Assembly (NCBI GenBank): GCA_973895155.1
Contig: OZ316892.1
Span: 30,318,001-30,382,000, forward strand
DNA from: Marsupella aquatica
Lineage: Eukaryota; Marchantiophyta
Direction of reading: 5' to 3'
DNA length: 64,000 nucleotides
Part shown: one piece after another, positions 1 through 9,386 of the stretch
Numbering within the stretch: position 1 is the stretch's first letter
Layout of the letters: each line of letters begins with the position of its first letter
The notes under the pieces: model-generated
Database searches by the model: none
The model's input: the letters and a program-made list of their open reading frames with translations, nothing else
What the model was told of the DNA's origin: nothing
Program-made: the position numbers and the translations under genes

Positions 1-14
1 GGGGTTTGGCTAGG

Positions 15-581
15 CTACGGCTGAGGCTGAAGCTGAAGCTGAGCCTGCGGTTGAGCCTGAGGTTGCACGGGTACGGGTACGGGTACGGTCTCGGGTTCGG
101 CTGAGTTGGCCATGTTGGTGGATGGTCGGGTTCCCATGAAGCTCTGTAGGTGCTGGTAGAAGTTCTCCAAAGCAAGTGCCGATGTCCTCGTCGAACGAGT
201 AGTGCTGGACTCGCCGTTGATGATAGCTCGAACCTGAGCAGGGATGTGGTCAAAGTGATGTTGTTGTAGGTCGATCGTACCCGGGATATTGAAGACCTCA
301 TCCGGAAGCCGCAGCAATGCCTCCCAGAAACCGATGTATTTGTCTCCGTCGAAGAAGTACCCAAATACCTCCGCTGGTCGGTAAAGCTCGCTCTGAGACG
401 GGTAGTTGAAGTTAAGAATATAGTGGTGACGTCCGGCTAGGCGGATAGCTCTCTCGTACTCGCGTTCAATTTCGAATCGGCGCGGGTTGGCGTATTTCAA
501 GGAGTCGGCCAATTGTCTCCCGGTAGATAGGAACTGCGTCCAGAATCGAACGGCCGAACTGGAGAGGATCGTGTGCGACAT
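15..581 (-). CDS. N-terminal part of LTR-encoded accessory protein (RT-2 type)
   Basis: This frame starts with ATG at 579-581, about 100 nt downstream of a TATA box, and stays open for 188 codons. It matches the N-terminus of the proteins in both RT-2 LTRs (38225 onward and 13560 onward). Visible features are a basic/aromatic N-terminal region, then a Pro-Gln-Ala-Gln rich linker near the end. It stops at TAG (15-17) where the RT-2 3' copy has CAG, so the stop is probably a decay mutation. The globular domain and coiled coil expected further on lie beyond the window. The function is unknown, and no signal peptide or membrane segment is seen. Of the three copies here, this one has the longest undisturbed N-terminus. 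Confidence 0.6.
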   Translation of the reverse strand: MSHTILSSSAVRFWTQFLSTGRQLADSLKYANPRRFEIEREYERAIRLAGRHHYILNFNYPSQSELYRPAEVFGYFFDGDKYIGFWEALLRLPDEVFNIPGTIDLQQHHFDHIPAQVRAIINGESSTTRSTRTSALALENFYQHLQSFMGTRPSTNMANSAEPETVPVPVPVQPQAQPQAQLQLQPQP

Positions 582-682
582 TCACAGGAGATAGCAGCAG
601 CTACAAAGAGTGAACGAGAGAGCTGGGGTCGAAGCTCGCGCGTGGACTGATGGACTGGTGCACTACAAAGGGTCGGCTCCCC

Positions 683-689
683 TTTTATA
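683..689 (-). promoter_or_regulatory. TATA box of LTR promoter
   Basis: TATAAAA on the minus strand, about 100 nt before the ATG at 581, in the same place as the TATA boxes in both RT-2 LTRs. Confidence 0.65.
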
Positions 690-1069
690 CCCTAAGGGCT
701 TATCGATCCCCCGACGTTTCCTCAATGCCCATAGGCTGAACCGCTCACGCTTGTGGTGTACCAGCCACTCCGCTGGTCTGAGTCAGCGCGTGTCAGTGGC
801 CGCTTCCTTAAGTTTGTTATACGGACCCGAGGGAGGGGCCCCTCCACGCTCGTAACCCGGGTGTGCGAATAGCGACCTGCCGCCAGTCCAAGCCTGAATT
901 CCCCTTATTGCCTAATGATGTCATACCCATAATGATTACCTAAATACTATCGTTATGCTAATAATAGCGGCCTAAGACACCCCTAACGCACGTGCTAAGC
1001 GCAGTTAGATCGAATTACTCATTACCCGCCGTACCAGCGGCATCACAAGATGGGAAAAGAGGCTCAAGG

Positions 1070-1104
1070 CAGTAGTAGAAACCGGGGCAATTTAGACCAT
1101 ACCT
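1070..1104 (+). repeat. Left terminal inverted repeat of CACTA element
   Basis: This begins CAGTAGTAGAAACCGG and continues with an AATTTAGACC segment that pairs with the right end. The third base of the terminal CACTA is changed to G. Confidence 0.85.
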
Positions 1105-2811
1105 TATAGGACTAAGCCCACTAAGTCCTTCTTCCATACTTTAAACGACTCGCATCCATTGCCAAGGTTTTGGTAAAGACTATGAAAGACTTTGAATGTG
1201 CACCCGGTTTAGTTAAAGACTATGAAAAGTATACTTGCTATTTTGTGAAGGGTGAACACTCTATACATCATAGATTTTATTCTTGGAATCCACAATAAAG
1301 GTCCACACAAAGACTAGGACACTTGATAGTCTTACAAGGGTTCATCATAAGAGTGTACTTCAAAAGGACCGGTCGATGTGCTACATTTTGGCCGCAGTGC
1401 TTAAGGAACATGCCTTGTATATATCACCAACGTTAACTAACATTGCACCATAAAGATCCATGTAGCGGGTACTTTTCATAACTTAGGGTACTTTTGATAA
1501 AGGTAATTCCATGAGGGGGGCCCGGAGGGGGGGGTTAGGGTGGGGCACAACTGATTAAGTGGCCTCATCTTTGTCACCAAAGGGATTTATTTAAAGTTAT
1601 CCTTTACCCTCACCCAAATGTACTCATTTGTTGCCTAATTAACTCCACATTGTTCCCCTACATCAAGACTCTGGCCATGACTTATCAAGCCTAACGGCTC
1701 AACTCAACGGACATGGGCCCTGGATTAGCGTTTAGGGTCCTGTTTGCACTAAGTCTTGGGTTAGGGTGAGTATGCTTTGGTCATCGTATGAAACTGGGTT
1801 TTTGTGAAGGGAAGTATCGAGTGTCCGCGCCCCATGCGTTTGGGCCCCATCATTTGTGCTTTGCGACAGAACGACCTGCGGAATGTTTGTGAGTTTAGCA
1901 TACGAGCAGAGTTTAGGGTAAGCATTTTGCGAGGGAAGATCGAAGCTCATTCACTTCACATTGCTGCGTCCACTACTGCGAGCGCTTTTGACAGTTCTGC
2001 CTCTGTTTGGACACAGTGTATTAGATTGCAAGGGGTTTGCATTGGTTTGGGAGAGTCAACCTTGAGAGTCGTTAGGTGGTAAGGACATTGTTGCGAGGCA
2101 TCCCCGAGAAGCGCTTGGTGGTAAGGAGCTTTGTGTAACGCGCAAGGTCGGGTGGTGGAGGGTTTTTGATGCAGAGGATGACAAGCTCCGTCAATCGTAG
2201 AGCTAGGTCAACCGAGCTTTGAAGAGGGAGGCTCTTCAATCAACGGAGTAACGATCAGTGTTTGCAGAGCTACCAGCCGGGTGCTTGGACTGTAGAGAAG
2301 AGCAGCCACAGTCATTCAGTTCTTCTCCTAGCTCAGTTGCGCATTGTCAACCATCAAGCGCTGCTGCGCGCTAGCTATGAACCCCAAGAGGAGCTGCGAC
2401 AAGGAGGAGATGCAACCAAGAGGAGATGCGACAAAGAGGAGATGCGACCAAGAGAAGCTACTGCATCCCACATTGAGTTGAACATTGAGGTAGGGACATG
2501 AGCTGCGCACTTTCAACCATCAAGCAACCACCAAGCTTGGCAACGCTCTGGGATTTGTCGGTCAGACAAAGCGGAAGACAAAGGTGAGTGTTCGTGCACT
2601 GTTAGAGTAACCGCAAGTACTCTATTACATGCCTCGTTGTTCTCTATTACATGCCTTGTTCTCCCGCCCACTGTTTCCTGCAATTTTCTTTCTTCCAGAA
2701 GAGAATGGTGATTTCTTCTTCTATCAAACAAAACCCCACCCAACCACCACCCAAGAACGTGGGGTGCGCGCTTCTTAATCCTCCTCAAACTGGCCCATTG
2801 TTCATTGAAAC

Positions 2812-2898
2812 CCCACATATTACCCACCGGCACCAAGGGTCCAGTCCCAACCCATCTTCCGCTCCCCACCATCTTCACTCTCTCGTGCATCTATCTCC
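2812..2898 (+). repeat. Direct repeat, copy 1, inside the CACTA element
   Basis: An 87-bp segment is repeated in the same orientation at 3721-3807, with roughly nine mismatches by eye. The shared core includes ACCAAGGGTCCAGTCCCAAC and the shared end CTCTCTCGTGCATCTATCTC. The copies are 909 bp apart. This suggests a partial duplication inside the transposon cargo. Confidence 0.85.
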
Positions 2899-3720
2899 TG
2901 AACGACGTCGCTGGCCCTTAGACGCAGAATGCTCCGCTGTGATATTGCCTCCAACTTTTCTAGTGCAATCTAGGCAATTAGACTGCTTTTGCGAAAACTG
3001 CCCTTCTTAAAAGTGAGCAATACTAATAAGCCCCGGTAGGGGCGGAGCTGGGCGGAGCATTCGTTACGATGGACGTGGACCTACCGTGGGCTATGGTGGA
3101 ACACTCTATTGTCTATGATGATTCTGAATCTTCTTGAACTGCGAGTGGATGTGCTTTAAGGCAAACTTGTCGGAGAAATTAGAATGGGGGGACGGAGCTG
3201 TCAGTGCTTAGGTTGTGGCATTTTTGAGATTGTCAAGAGTAATCTGTGATCTCATTTCTAAACAGTTTGAGCTCCTCTGATGTGCATAGGAATCGGGCTG
3301 AGGAAAGCTTTTGGGAGCTATCATCGGAACTAGCTTTCGATCTATTTCTGGTACTTTTGAATTGGTACTTGGGAAGGCTTTGTATCGTTAAGCCCTACAA
3401 GATTCACAGGCCAGACCTGCTTGCTAGTATGAGGGGCTTTGAAGGAACGTGTGGCCAGGGCTGATTAAGTATGGATTAATTTTGCATTGCCTGAGATACT
3501 GAAACTGCCACCCGCTTTGTTTCAGTGCCTTTGACTGCTTGCTCTTGCAACTTTGGAGCTGGGAGGGTGAGACGGAGGGTGAGTTGTCTGTGTCGCTTAC
3601 CTTTGCTGAAATTTCCCCTTTGTTGCCTCTCTGGCTGTGTTGCTACTGCGGTTGTTGATCTTCGTCCACCCACTTGCCTACTCAATCAAGTGAGTACAGC
3701 TTTGTCTCTGCGTATATTAA

Positions 3721-3807
3721 CCCATATATTACCCCCCAGCACCAAGGGTCCAGTCCCAACCTGTCTTCTGCTTGCCACCCTCTTCACTCTCTCGTGCATC
3801 TATCTCC
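3721..3807 (+). repeat. Direct repeat, copy 2, inside the CACTA element
   Basis: Partner of the repeat at 2812-2898. It lies about 200 bp upstream of the only recognisable coding region of the element and could be its leader or promoter region. Confidence 0.85.
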
Positions 3808-4005
3808 CGATATTTCACACGTAGCCGAGCCCACCAAAAGCTCTCTCCCTACAATCCCTCCCAAATCAACTTTCTCGTTTCCTGCTGCTGCTGATGTATG
3901 TTTGTTCTCCCCTATTTTTGTTTACTGTTTGGTCTCTCCACACTTCTTGCTTGACATTACTGTTGTGCTCCTCCCTGGATCCGAACACAATCGGAAGTGT
4001 CAAAT

Positions 4006-4431
4006 ATGGATGCAGATTCTTTGAAGAAGAGTGTAGCCAATTCTCGATCACCAGCACAAAACACTCGTGCCAAAGTCATGACTCGCAACCAAGGTATGAA
4101 TAATGTCATGTATAAGCCACCAAGGAAAGCCAAGAAAAACAGCCAGGGTAAGGTGGAGGTGATAGCCACAGCAGAGCCAGTCCATAATCTTCTATCATGG
4201 GAGGATGACTCGCAGGTATGTGTGGGTACAGGCATTTTGCGATCGGATCATGCTAAATTCCATGGCAAAGTGGTCCCCAATGACCATGTAGTAGTGTTGT
4301 TGACTACAGTGATTGTATCTGATTGTAATTTGCCATTTCTGAATAGAGATGATGATCCACCTCAGGAAATAATTGCAGATGCAGTAGGATCTCTTGTGCT
4401 CTGGCCATCAGAGTGTGTTAGTCTGCAGTGA
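4006..4431 (+). CDS. CACTA-associated protein, DUF8039-like C-terminal domain
   Basis: A 141-codon frame starting at ATG 4006. The N-terminal half is basic and polar (Lys, Ser, Asn rich). Residues about 72-140 show a pattern I associate with a domain common in plant CACTA-encoded proteins: a G-x-G-I-L start, a HGK turn, alternating hydrophobic strands, and the ending IADAVGSLVLWP before the stop. The family assignment (DUF8039-like) is from memory of the pattern and is tentative. The protein could be a complete small product or the last exon of a longer spliced gene. It is the only frame within the 4.1-kb CACTA element that resembles a transposon protein; its role in transposition is unknown. 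Confidence 0.5.
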   Translation: MDADSLKKSVANSRSPAQNTRAKVMTRNQGMNNVMYKPPRKAKKNSQGKVEVIATAEPVHNLLSWEDDSQVCVGTGILRSDHAKFHGKVVPNDHVVVLLTTVIVSDCNLPFLNRDDDPPQEIIADAVGSLVLWPSECVSLQ

Positions 4432-5146
4432 CTGAATGCAAGTGTAGATAGAACCATGTGAATTGTGTTACATTTTGACATTGCCTAGGAAAGATCCAAG
4501 AAATATCTGTACCAATTTTTCCATTTGGTAAAGAGGATGAAGGATTCGTTATCATTATGTGTGACATGTATATATTTCTGAATTCTGTGTGTATGTATGA
4601 AACAAGTGATTGATGTCAAACTATGGCTGTAAGGTGACCATTGGATGATACTTGAATCTATTTTGTATCATTTCAATATTAGTGTGTATGGTAGTTTCAT
4701 GCTTTGTGACCTTATAGAGTGAGTTCATTTACAGTACACAAAAAAACATGAATGGAATGTCTTATTTGTGCACATTCCAAGTAGTATAGTGGGGTCTTCA
4801 TCACTCATTTTGAGTTGACATGAAAGACTTATATATACCCCACTAAGTGTCTCCTTTAGTTGTTTTATAAACCCACAAAGTAAACTTAAAGACTACCCTC
4901 CATAACCTGTTTAGTCCTTCCCAACGACTCACCATCGCACCCCTTAAAAGACTGAAAATGACTCACCAAAGCTACCCAAACAAAGACTACAATAGACTGA
5001 AAATCCAGTCTATTAAACGACTCGTGAACCAGTTCTATAAAGGACTCAGTTGATTATAGTAACAAAACATACGACTCACAATCCTATAAAGGACTGGAGT
5101 CCTTCCCAATCATTTCCGAGTCCTATATGGTACTACATAGTCGTTT

Positions 5147-5181
5147 AATGGGGTCTAAATACCCCCCGGTTTCTACTAGTG
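5147..5181 (-). repeat. Right terminal inverted repeat of CACTA element
   Basis: On the minus strand this begins CACTAGTAGAAACCGG and continues with a TATTTAGACCC segment matching the left end. It retains the canonical CACTA terminus. Confidence 0.88.
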
Positions 5182-5184
5182 AGG

Positions 5185-5658
5185 ACACACTGGGTGCATG
5201 GCTGCATAAGAAGATAACCAATTGTGAGAACAATCCTTTATAGCTTTCAACATCCTAAGCATCAACATACTTTCGACTTTGCTCTGAATGGTTGCCTTGG
5301 TTTGGTCAACAAACTCCTTAACAAACATCAAGCAACCTTAAACTCATCACTCTAGCAACCCTCACAAGCTATAAGCAATCATAAGCTACTTTCTCATTCA
5401 AAGAGTCCTTCCAACTCAAGCACCTTACTTCTGAAAATGCCTTCACCAATCTACTTTCAAAAATGCCTTCAATCATCATCAAAAACGCCCATTACATCAC
5501 ATAGCTTTCACAAATGATCCATTCATCCTTCATTCATACCCAAAACAATCTTCCTACACCATCTTTCAAAAACCAAGGAGTCCACTCCTCTAAATGCATG
5601 GCAAAAGGCACATGAAAAAGCATCATGGACTTTTCTAAGTCAAAATATGGGTCACAAG
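5185..5658. other. Stretch without recognisable genes between CACTA element and RT-1
   Basis: About 470 bp, AT- and CATC-rich, with no long frame, no terminal repeats and no similarity to other parts of the window that I can see. It is the DNA into which RT-1 inserted. The bases ACAAG (5654-5658) would be the left copy of the RT-1 duplication. Confidence 0.5.
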
Positions 5659-5773
5659 TGTGATGCCTAGCCAGGAATCACTCGGCCAGTTAAGTGGGTA
5701 AAGCAGGAATGCACCCAAGAAACACCTTAGTCTAGGGACAAAACAAGGAAAATATAAACAATTAGGGGCAACT

Positions 5774-6041
5774 ATGGAACCCAGGCCGAGGCCGGAGGTA
5801 AGGACGCTGGGGGTGAAACACGATTAGGGTTAGGGCACGCTAAGCGTCGGCGGCTAGGAAGGATCAATGGGAGGAAGGACCAGAGGAGGAGAGGGGTAAG
5901 GAGCGCTTGCAGGGAATGGTGGCTCATTTGCGAGCACGAACTTAGCAGACGACTACGGGAGGCCAACTACTGTCAGCTGCTTAGGCAAGCACTCGGGGAG
6001 AGAGTAGATACCGACGATCGACCTAAAGAGGGTATGAGCAA
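5774..6041 (+). pseudogene. LTR-encoded accessory gene of RT-1, first fragment
   Basis: This runs from ATG 5774 to the X1 insertion point and matches the N-terminus of the LTR gene of RT-3 (19813 downward). The frame is already broken after about 17 codons by a stop near 5825, where RT-3 is open. Small differences from RT-3 shift the basic Arg/Lys-rich N-terminus. The TATAAA-like sequence just upstream is conserved in RT-3. Confidence 0.7.
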
Positions 6042-6159
6042 TGTGAGTATTGGGTAATACCGAAAACCTGAAATTACTGAAAAATTTAAACTTTTTACAG
6101 TATTTAAGCCTGCTGTTGCTGTTAAAATGCCAAGTGTAAACTAGGGTATACTTTATAAC

Positions 6160-6296
6160 GGGATTACGCATTTACGCGTAAGAACGTTACGGGTTTACGG
6201 GTTTACGCTGTTACAAGTTTACGCCAATACGGGATTATGGCTTACGCCTTACGCGTTTAAGGAAAGTTCACGTTACGTCGCTACGGCTAACTTCGC
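6160..6296 (+). repeat. 5' subterminal TTACG array of X1
   Basis: About a dozen irregularly spaced copies of TTTACGC, TTTACGG or TTACG lie between the terminus and the gene. A matching array occurs on the 3' side of the gene. Confidence 0.75.
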
Positions 6297-6447
6297 AACG
6301 GGACTTAGAAACGGATTGGGGACTTCATACCTTGATAGGAATCAAGCACAGAGATCAGGCGCTCACTCCTGTATTTTCACCACCCCTATTCACTTGCTCT
6401 TTCTCTTCGAAAGCAACCTTCGCAGCACGCAAATCACCGTTGCAGCT

Positions 6448-8877
6448 ACGGCGAACCTGGGTGCTGAGGAACAGTATCAAATTGAAGCTCTAGCAGTCTC
6501 AAAAGTAGTGGCAGCTCGCATACCACGAGCGCCTGATAGTCTTTCTAATTTACAAGACTCTTTACAGCACTTAGGATTGGAGCGCTTGCTCAAGATCCCC
6601 TGGAATGTCGAGCTCGACTCCTACTTGCAGGATTTTGTGAAGGGGACTATCATCCCGATTGAATTCAGGCAAACGATTCGAGCTCACCCCAGCCTGTGGA
6701 CTGTTGAGCAAATTGCTTACGCCTTTGGATGCCCGTCAGAAGGAGAGGCGTTATATTCCAAGAAGCAGGACTTATCTGCTCCATACTTCTCAGGAACTCG
6801 AAATGCCAAGAATGGTTGGAACTTGTCCCAGTGTACTTATCCTGAATTGAGAGTGCTCATGGAATTCCTGGTACCCATTCTTCATCCGAAAAAGCCAACT
6901 CTCTGTCCTGTGGCCTTGGCTAACACCATTGTAGCTGCTCATAGTGGAGCTATAAAAGTAAATTGGGCCCTACTTCTGTTTAATGTAATGAAGGATCAAG
7001 TAAGGAGCTTGGAAGCAGGGAGGACCACTTGCTTACAGAATTATCTCTCTCAGCTCTATTATACTCATGACTGTTTATATCTGGAGGAAGAGACAGAGAG
7101 GGGGTTACTCCTGATTGACTTGGGTATTGAAGAAGAAATTCATATGGAGGACATTGTACATGTCACCCCATTGAATTCGAATGATCAGAACGTTGAGGTG
7201 AATGCTGATGTTCCTATGGAGGATACTTCATTAGAAATCCCTACACATTCTCCTATGCATAGCAGGGAAGTTGTTTGCCAATCAATAAGTAATGAGAATT
7301 TCCCTAGCCGGACTATGGATGCAGATCCACTAGAAGCTGAAGAAGTAAGGAGCATTCATCAACAAGACGATGATGCTACACCAATTGATGCTGCTCCTCA
7401 TGAGACCACCAGGTCCACTCCTTCGAAGGCAGAGTCGAATCAGCAGCTTATTGATAAGTTGATATCTCTCCTCAGTTGTAGTGATGATGGACTATATGAT
7501 GCTGTTAATAATTTGAGAATGGAGGCTGTTAGTTTGGGATCACCATTTCATGATCAGCTAAGCCCTGTCATAATAACCTCTCCCCCAAGAGAACCAGCAC
7601 CAATGGAGTTTGTGATCTGTACTCCTGTCACTGTACACCCCCCTCCCCTAGAAACAAGTGAGCCTATTCCAGTAACAGATAGTATCAGCTGTGTGGCTAT
7701 TGTGGATGACTTGTTAGAACTACTACAGTGTGAACCTCGACAGATAGCATCTGTGGTCCGCAACTTGGTCCAACAATGTCCAACTGCTAGTCCTACTTCT
7801 AGCCCAGGTTCACAACCTTACAACCCTGATTCCAACTACGAACCCACAGAAGGACCCACCTACAATCGGTCACAATATGAGCACCCTTTTGACAGAGAAG
7901 ATCTACCTGAAGACTCTGATCCACCCTCAGATGGTGAAACTTATAGATCTTATGATAATTCTCTTGAGTCATCCCCAAGGCAGGGATTTGAAGATGTTGA
8001 TACTGCCTTAAGATCCAATCCAAACTTAGTAGCAGTTGTCACTTCATCTACTCAAACACCTCGGAATGCCACCATCGAGAGTAGATGCCCGAGACATCCC
8101 GAGTCCCAAGTGCACAGGTATGTGGAGACCTGTAAGATTATGCAGGCCAACAGACCACCGGTTGGAGAATTTTGGAAATACTACTATCTCAAGAAGACAG
8201 AGGCCAGTTATATCTTCGACCTCAGGTGTTTTGGAACTTCCAGACTGGAGATGGCACAATTCGATGAGTTTTGGACTGACTCTCTCTATTTCCGACCCAT
8301 TCTTGCTGTGATGCTACTTCAAGGAGATGTGGAGGTGGAGGATTCAGATTTAGTTCTGACATATTTTGGAAATTTGGCAGCTTATGCCCTAGATTTTGTG
8401 GTTTCTTTTCTCATGCAGAGTAAGAAATCTACTTCTCCCCAGAACGCTTACCTTCCTCGAGAGCCCAAGGTTACCCTTGTTTCAACCAGTTCATTAGCTG
8501 AGAAACAGAGAATCTGGAACAATGTCACCTCTCAAACTCTGGCCAACTTCAATCGGTATTTCAGAGATGTCAAATGGAGGCTTCACCCTTTCTATTCCAG
8601 GATGCTGAACTCTGATGAATTTCTATACCATTATCCCCAAGTATATGCTGCTACTTGCAATAATTATGACGTGATTGGGATATATAGAGAAGCTCTTCGA
8701 ATAGACATATGTTATCTAAGGAGAAGAATGCCCCTGATGTATCCTGAAAGGCAATTGAGATGCCTACCCTACTCTCGAGGATCCCCACGCCAGGCTGAGC
8801 TGATGGAAGTTACTCAAGCTCGGACTGTTACCCTCGTGGAGCTACTCGAACCAGAAGACATCCGACAACAAGCTTGA
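6448..8877 (+). CDS. X1 protein, accessory-domain protein of about 809 residues
   Basis: The frame aligns from end to end with the 800-residue X2 protein, at roughly three quarters identity in the N-terminal part by eye. X2 starts with ATG. X1 has ACG at the matching place (6448-6450), with G at -3 and +4, so initiation may be non-AUG or the gene may be losing its start. Residues about 30-230 form a helical domain with WTVEQIAYAFGCP, KNGWN, FLVPILHPKKP and VNWALL. The middle is acidic and Ser/Pro-rich, with two short repeated segments of the type D-x-L-x-x-L-L-x-C. Residues about 560-800 form a second domain with GEFWKYYYLKKTEASYIFDL and LLQGDVEVED...GNLAAYALDF. Both domains recur in the RT-4 accessory gene. 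No transposase, protease or polymerase motif is seen. Over 800 open codons remain, unlike in the host element. Confidence 0.7.
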   Translation, partial: TANLGAEEQYQIEALAVSKVVAARIPRAPDSLSNLQDSLQHLGLERLLKIPWNVELDSYLQDFVKGTIIPIEFRQTIRAHPSLWTVEQIAYAFGCPSEGEALYSKKQDLSAPYFSGTRNAKNGWNLSQCTYPELRVLMEFLVPILHPKKPTLCPVALANTIVAAHSGAIKVNWALLLFNVMKDQVRSLEAGRTTCLQNYLSQLYYTHDCLYLEEETERGLLLIDLGIEEEIHMEDIVHVTPLNSNDQNVEVNADVPMEDTSLEIPTHSPMHSREVVCQSISNENFPSRTMDADPLEAEEVRSIHQQDDDATPIDAAPHETTRSTPSKAESNQQLIDKLISLLSCSDDGLYDAVNNLRMEAVSLGSPFHDQLSPVIITSPPREPAPMEFVICTPVTVHPPPLETSEPIPVTDSISCVAIVDDLLELLQCEPRQIASVVRNLVQQCPTASPTSSPGSQPYNPDSNYEPTEGPTYNRSQYEHPFDREDLPEDSDPPSDGETYRSYDNSLESSPRQGFEDVDTALRSNPNLVAVVTSSTQTPRNATIESRCPRHPESQVHRYVETCKIMQANRPPVGEFWKYYYLKKTEASYIFDLRCFGTSRLEMAQFDEFWTDSLYFRPILAVMLLQGDVEVEDSDLVLTYFGNLAAYALDFVVSFLMQSKKSTSPQNAYLPREPKVTLVSTSSLAEKQRIWNNVTSQTLANFNRYFRDVKWRLHPFYSRMLNSDEFLYHYPQVYAATCNNYDVIGIYREALRIDICYLRRRMPLMYPERQLRCLPYSRGSPRQAELMEVTQARTVTLVELLEPEDIRQQA

Positions 8878-9093
8878 GGCAGAATCTAAGTCTTTTTAGT
8901 TAAGTTTTAAGAATAGTGCATCTTTCCCTATTTTTCAAAATGTGTTATAGAGCTTTAAAAGCTATGAAACTTATTTAGTGTGTAGTCTGTACCTAGGAAA
9001 ACCTACTGGCAAAATTTCAGAATTTTCCGAGCCAAGAGTAGAAAGTTAAAAATAGTTGAATTTGGTAAGTCTTTAAGTCTATCGCATTCACCA

Positions 9094-9165
9094 GATTACG
9101 CCTTTATGTTTTTACGCTTTTACGCGATTACATCTTTACGTTTTTACGCTTTTACGGGTTCTTAC
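9094..9165 (+). repeat. 3' subterminal TTACG array of X1
   Basis: Six or so copies of TTTTTACGC, TTTACG or ATTACGC, in the same orientation as the 5' array, about 220 bp after the stop codon. Confidence 0.7.
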
Positions 9166-9339
9166 TTAGCCATTTCCCGGCTTTTCACTTACTGAATCGT
9201 TGTTTTGACTTTTTGAGGAGTATGAAGAGGCATGTCTCTTCGACCCTATGACCTCTTACCCTGTAGGCTTTTACTATAAGACCCCTCCACCACTAGTGTA
9301 GAAGTATGGTTAAGTTATGCATTTTTGCCTTTTCCTTGT

Positions 9340-9386
9340 GTTAAACTAGTTGATCATGAACCTATGAGTTCGAGATCAGGTTTAAC
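9340..9386 (+). ncRNA. Conserved hairpin in X1 tail
   Basis: Stems pair GTTAAAC with GTTTAAC, TGATC with GATCA, and GAAC with GTTC around a six-base loop. The surrounding 79 nt (9334-9412) differ from X2 at one place only, and that change turns a C-G pair into a U-G pair. It could act as RNA or as DNA; function unknown. Confidence 0.6.

Larger units (their letters stand above)
1..1047 (-). mobile_element. Left-edge partial LTR of an RT-2-type Ty3/gypsy element
   Basis: This stretch is the reverse complement of the first kilobase of the RT-2 LTR (compare 37760 onward and 13093 onward), with many point differences. The outer terminus reads TGTGATGCCGCTGG inward from 1047 on the minus strand. 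The LTR promoter and the start of the LTR-encoded gene follow, and the copy runs off the window. The neighbouring bases AGATG (1048-1052) would be one copy of the target-site duplication, but the other copy lies outside. Whether this is a solo LTR or part of a complete element cannot be seen. Confidence 0.85.
1070..5181. mobile_element. Non-autonomous CACTA (En/Spm-type) DNA transposon
   Basis: The right end is CACTAGTAGAAACCGG read inward on the minus strand from 5181. The left end, CAGTAGTAGAAACCGG from 1070, is its inverted copy with one change in the CACTA box. A 3-bp duplication AGG flanks both sides (1067-1069 and 5182-5184), as expected for this superfamily. Short subterminal motifs recur at both ends, including ACGACTC and AAAGGACT or AAGTCCTT. 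No TnpD-type transposase frame is visible, so mobilisation would need a partner. Apart from the 4006-4431 frame and an internal direct repeat, I see no coding signal in the 4.1 kb. Confidence 0.9.

Noticed and set aside
1804-2501. Several frames of 60-125 codons in the left half of the CACTA element
   Set aside because: They lack a consistent composition, recognisable motif or homologue in the window, and they overlap on both strands.
6316-6447. Upstream extension of the X1 gene from a TTG codon
   Set aside because: The frame is open, but X2 has no matching protein sequence before its ATG, and plants rarely start at TTG.
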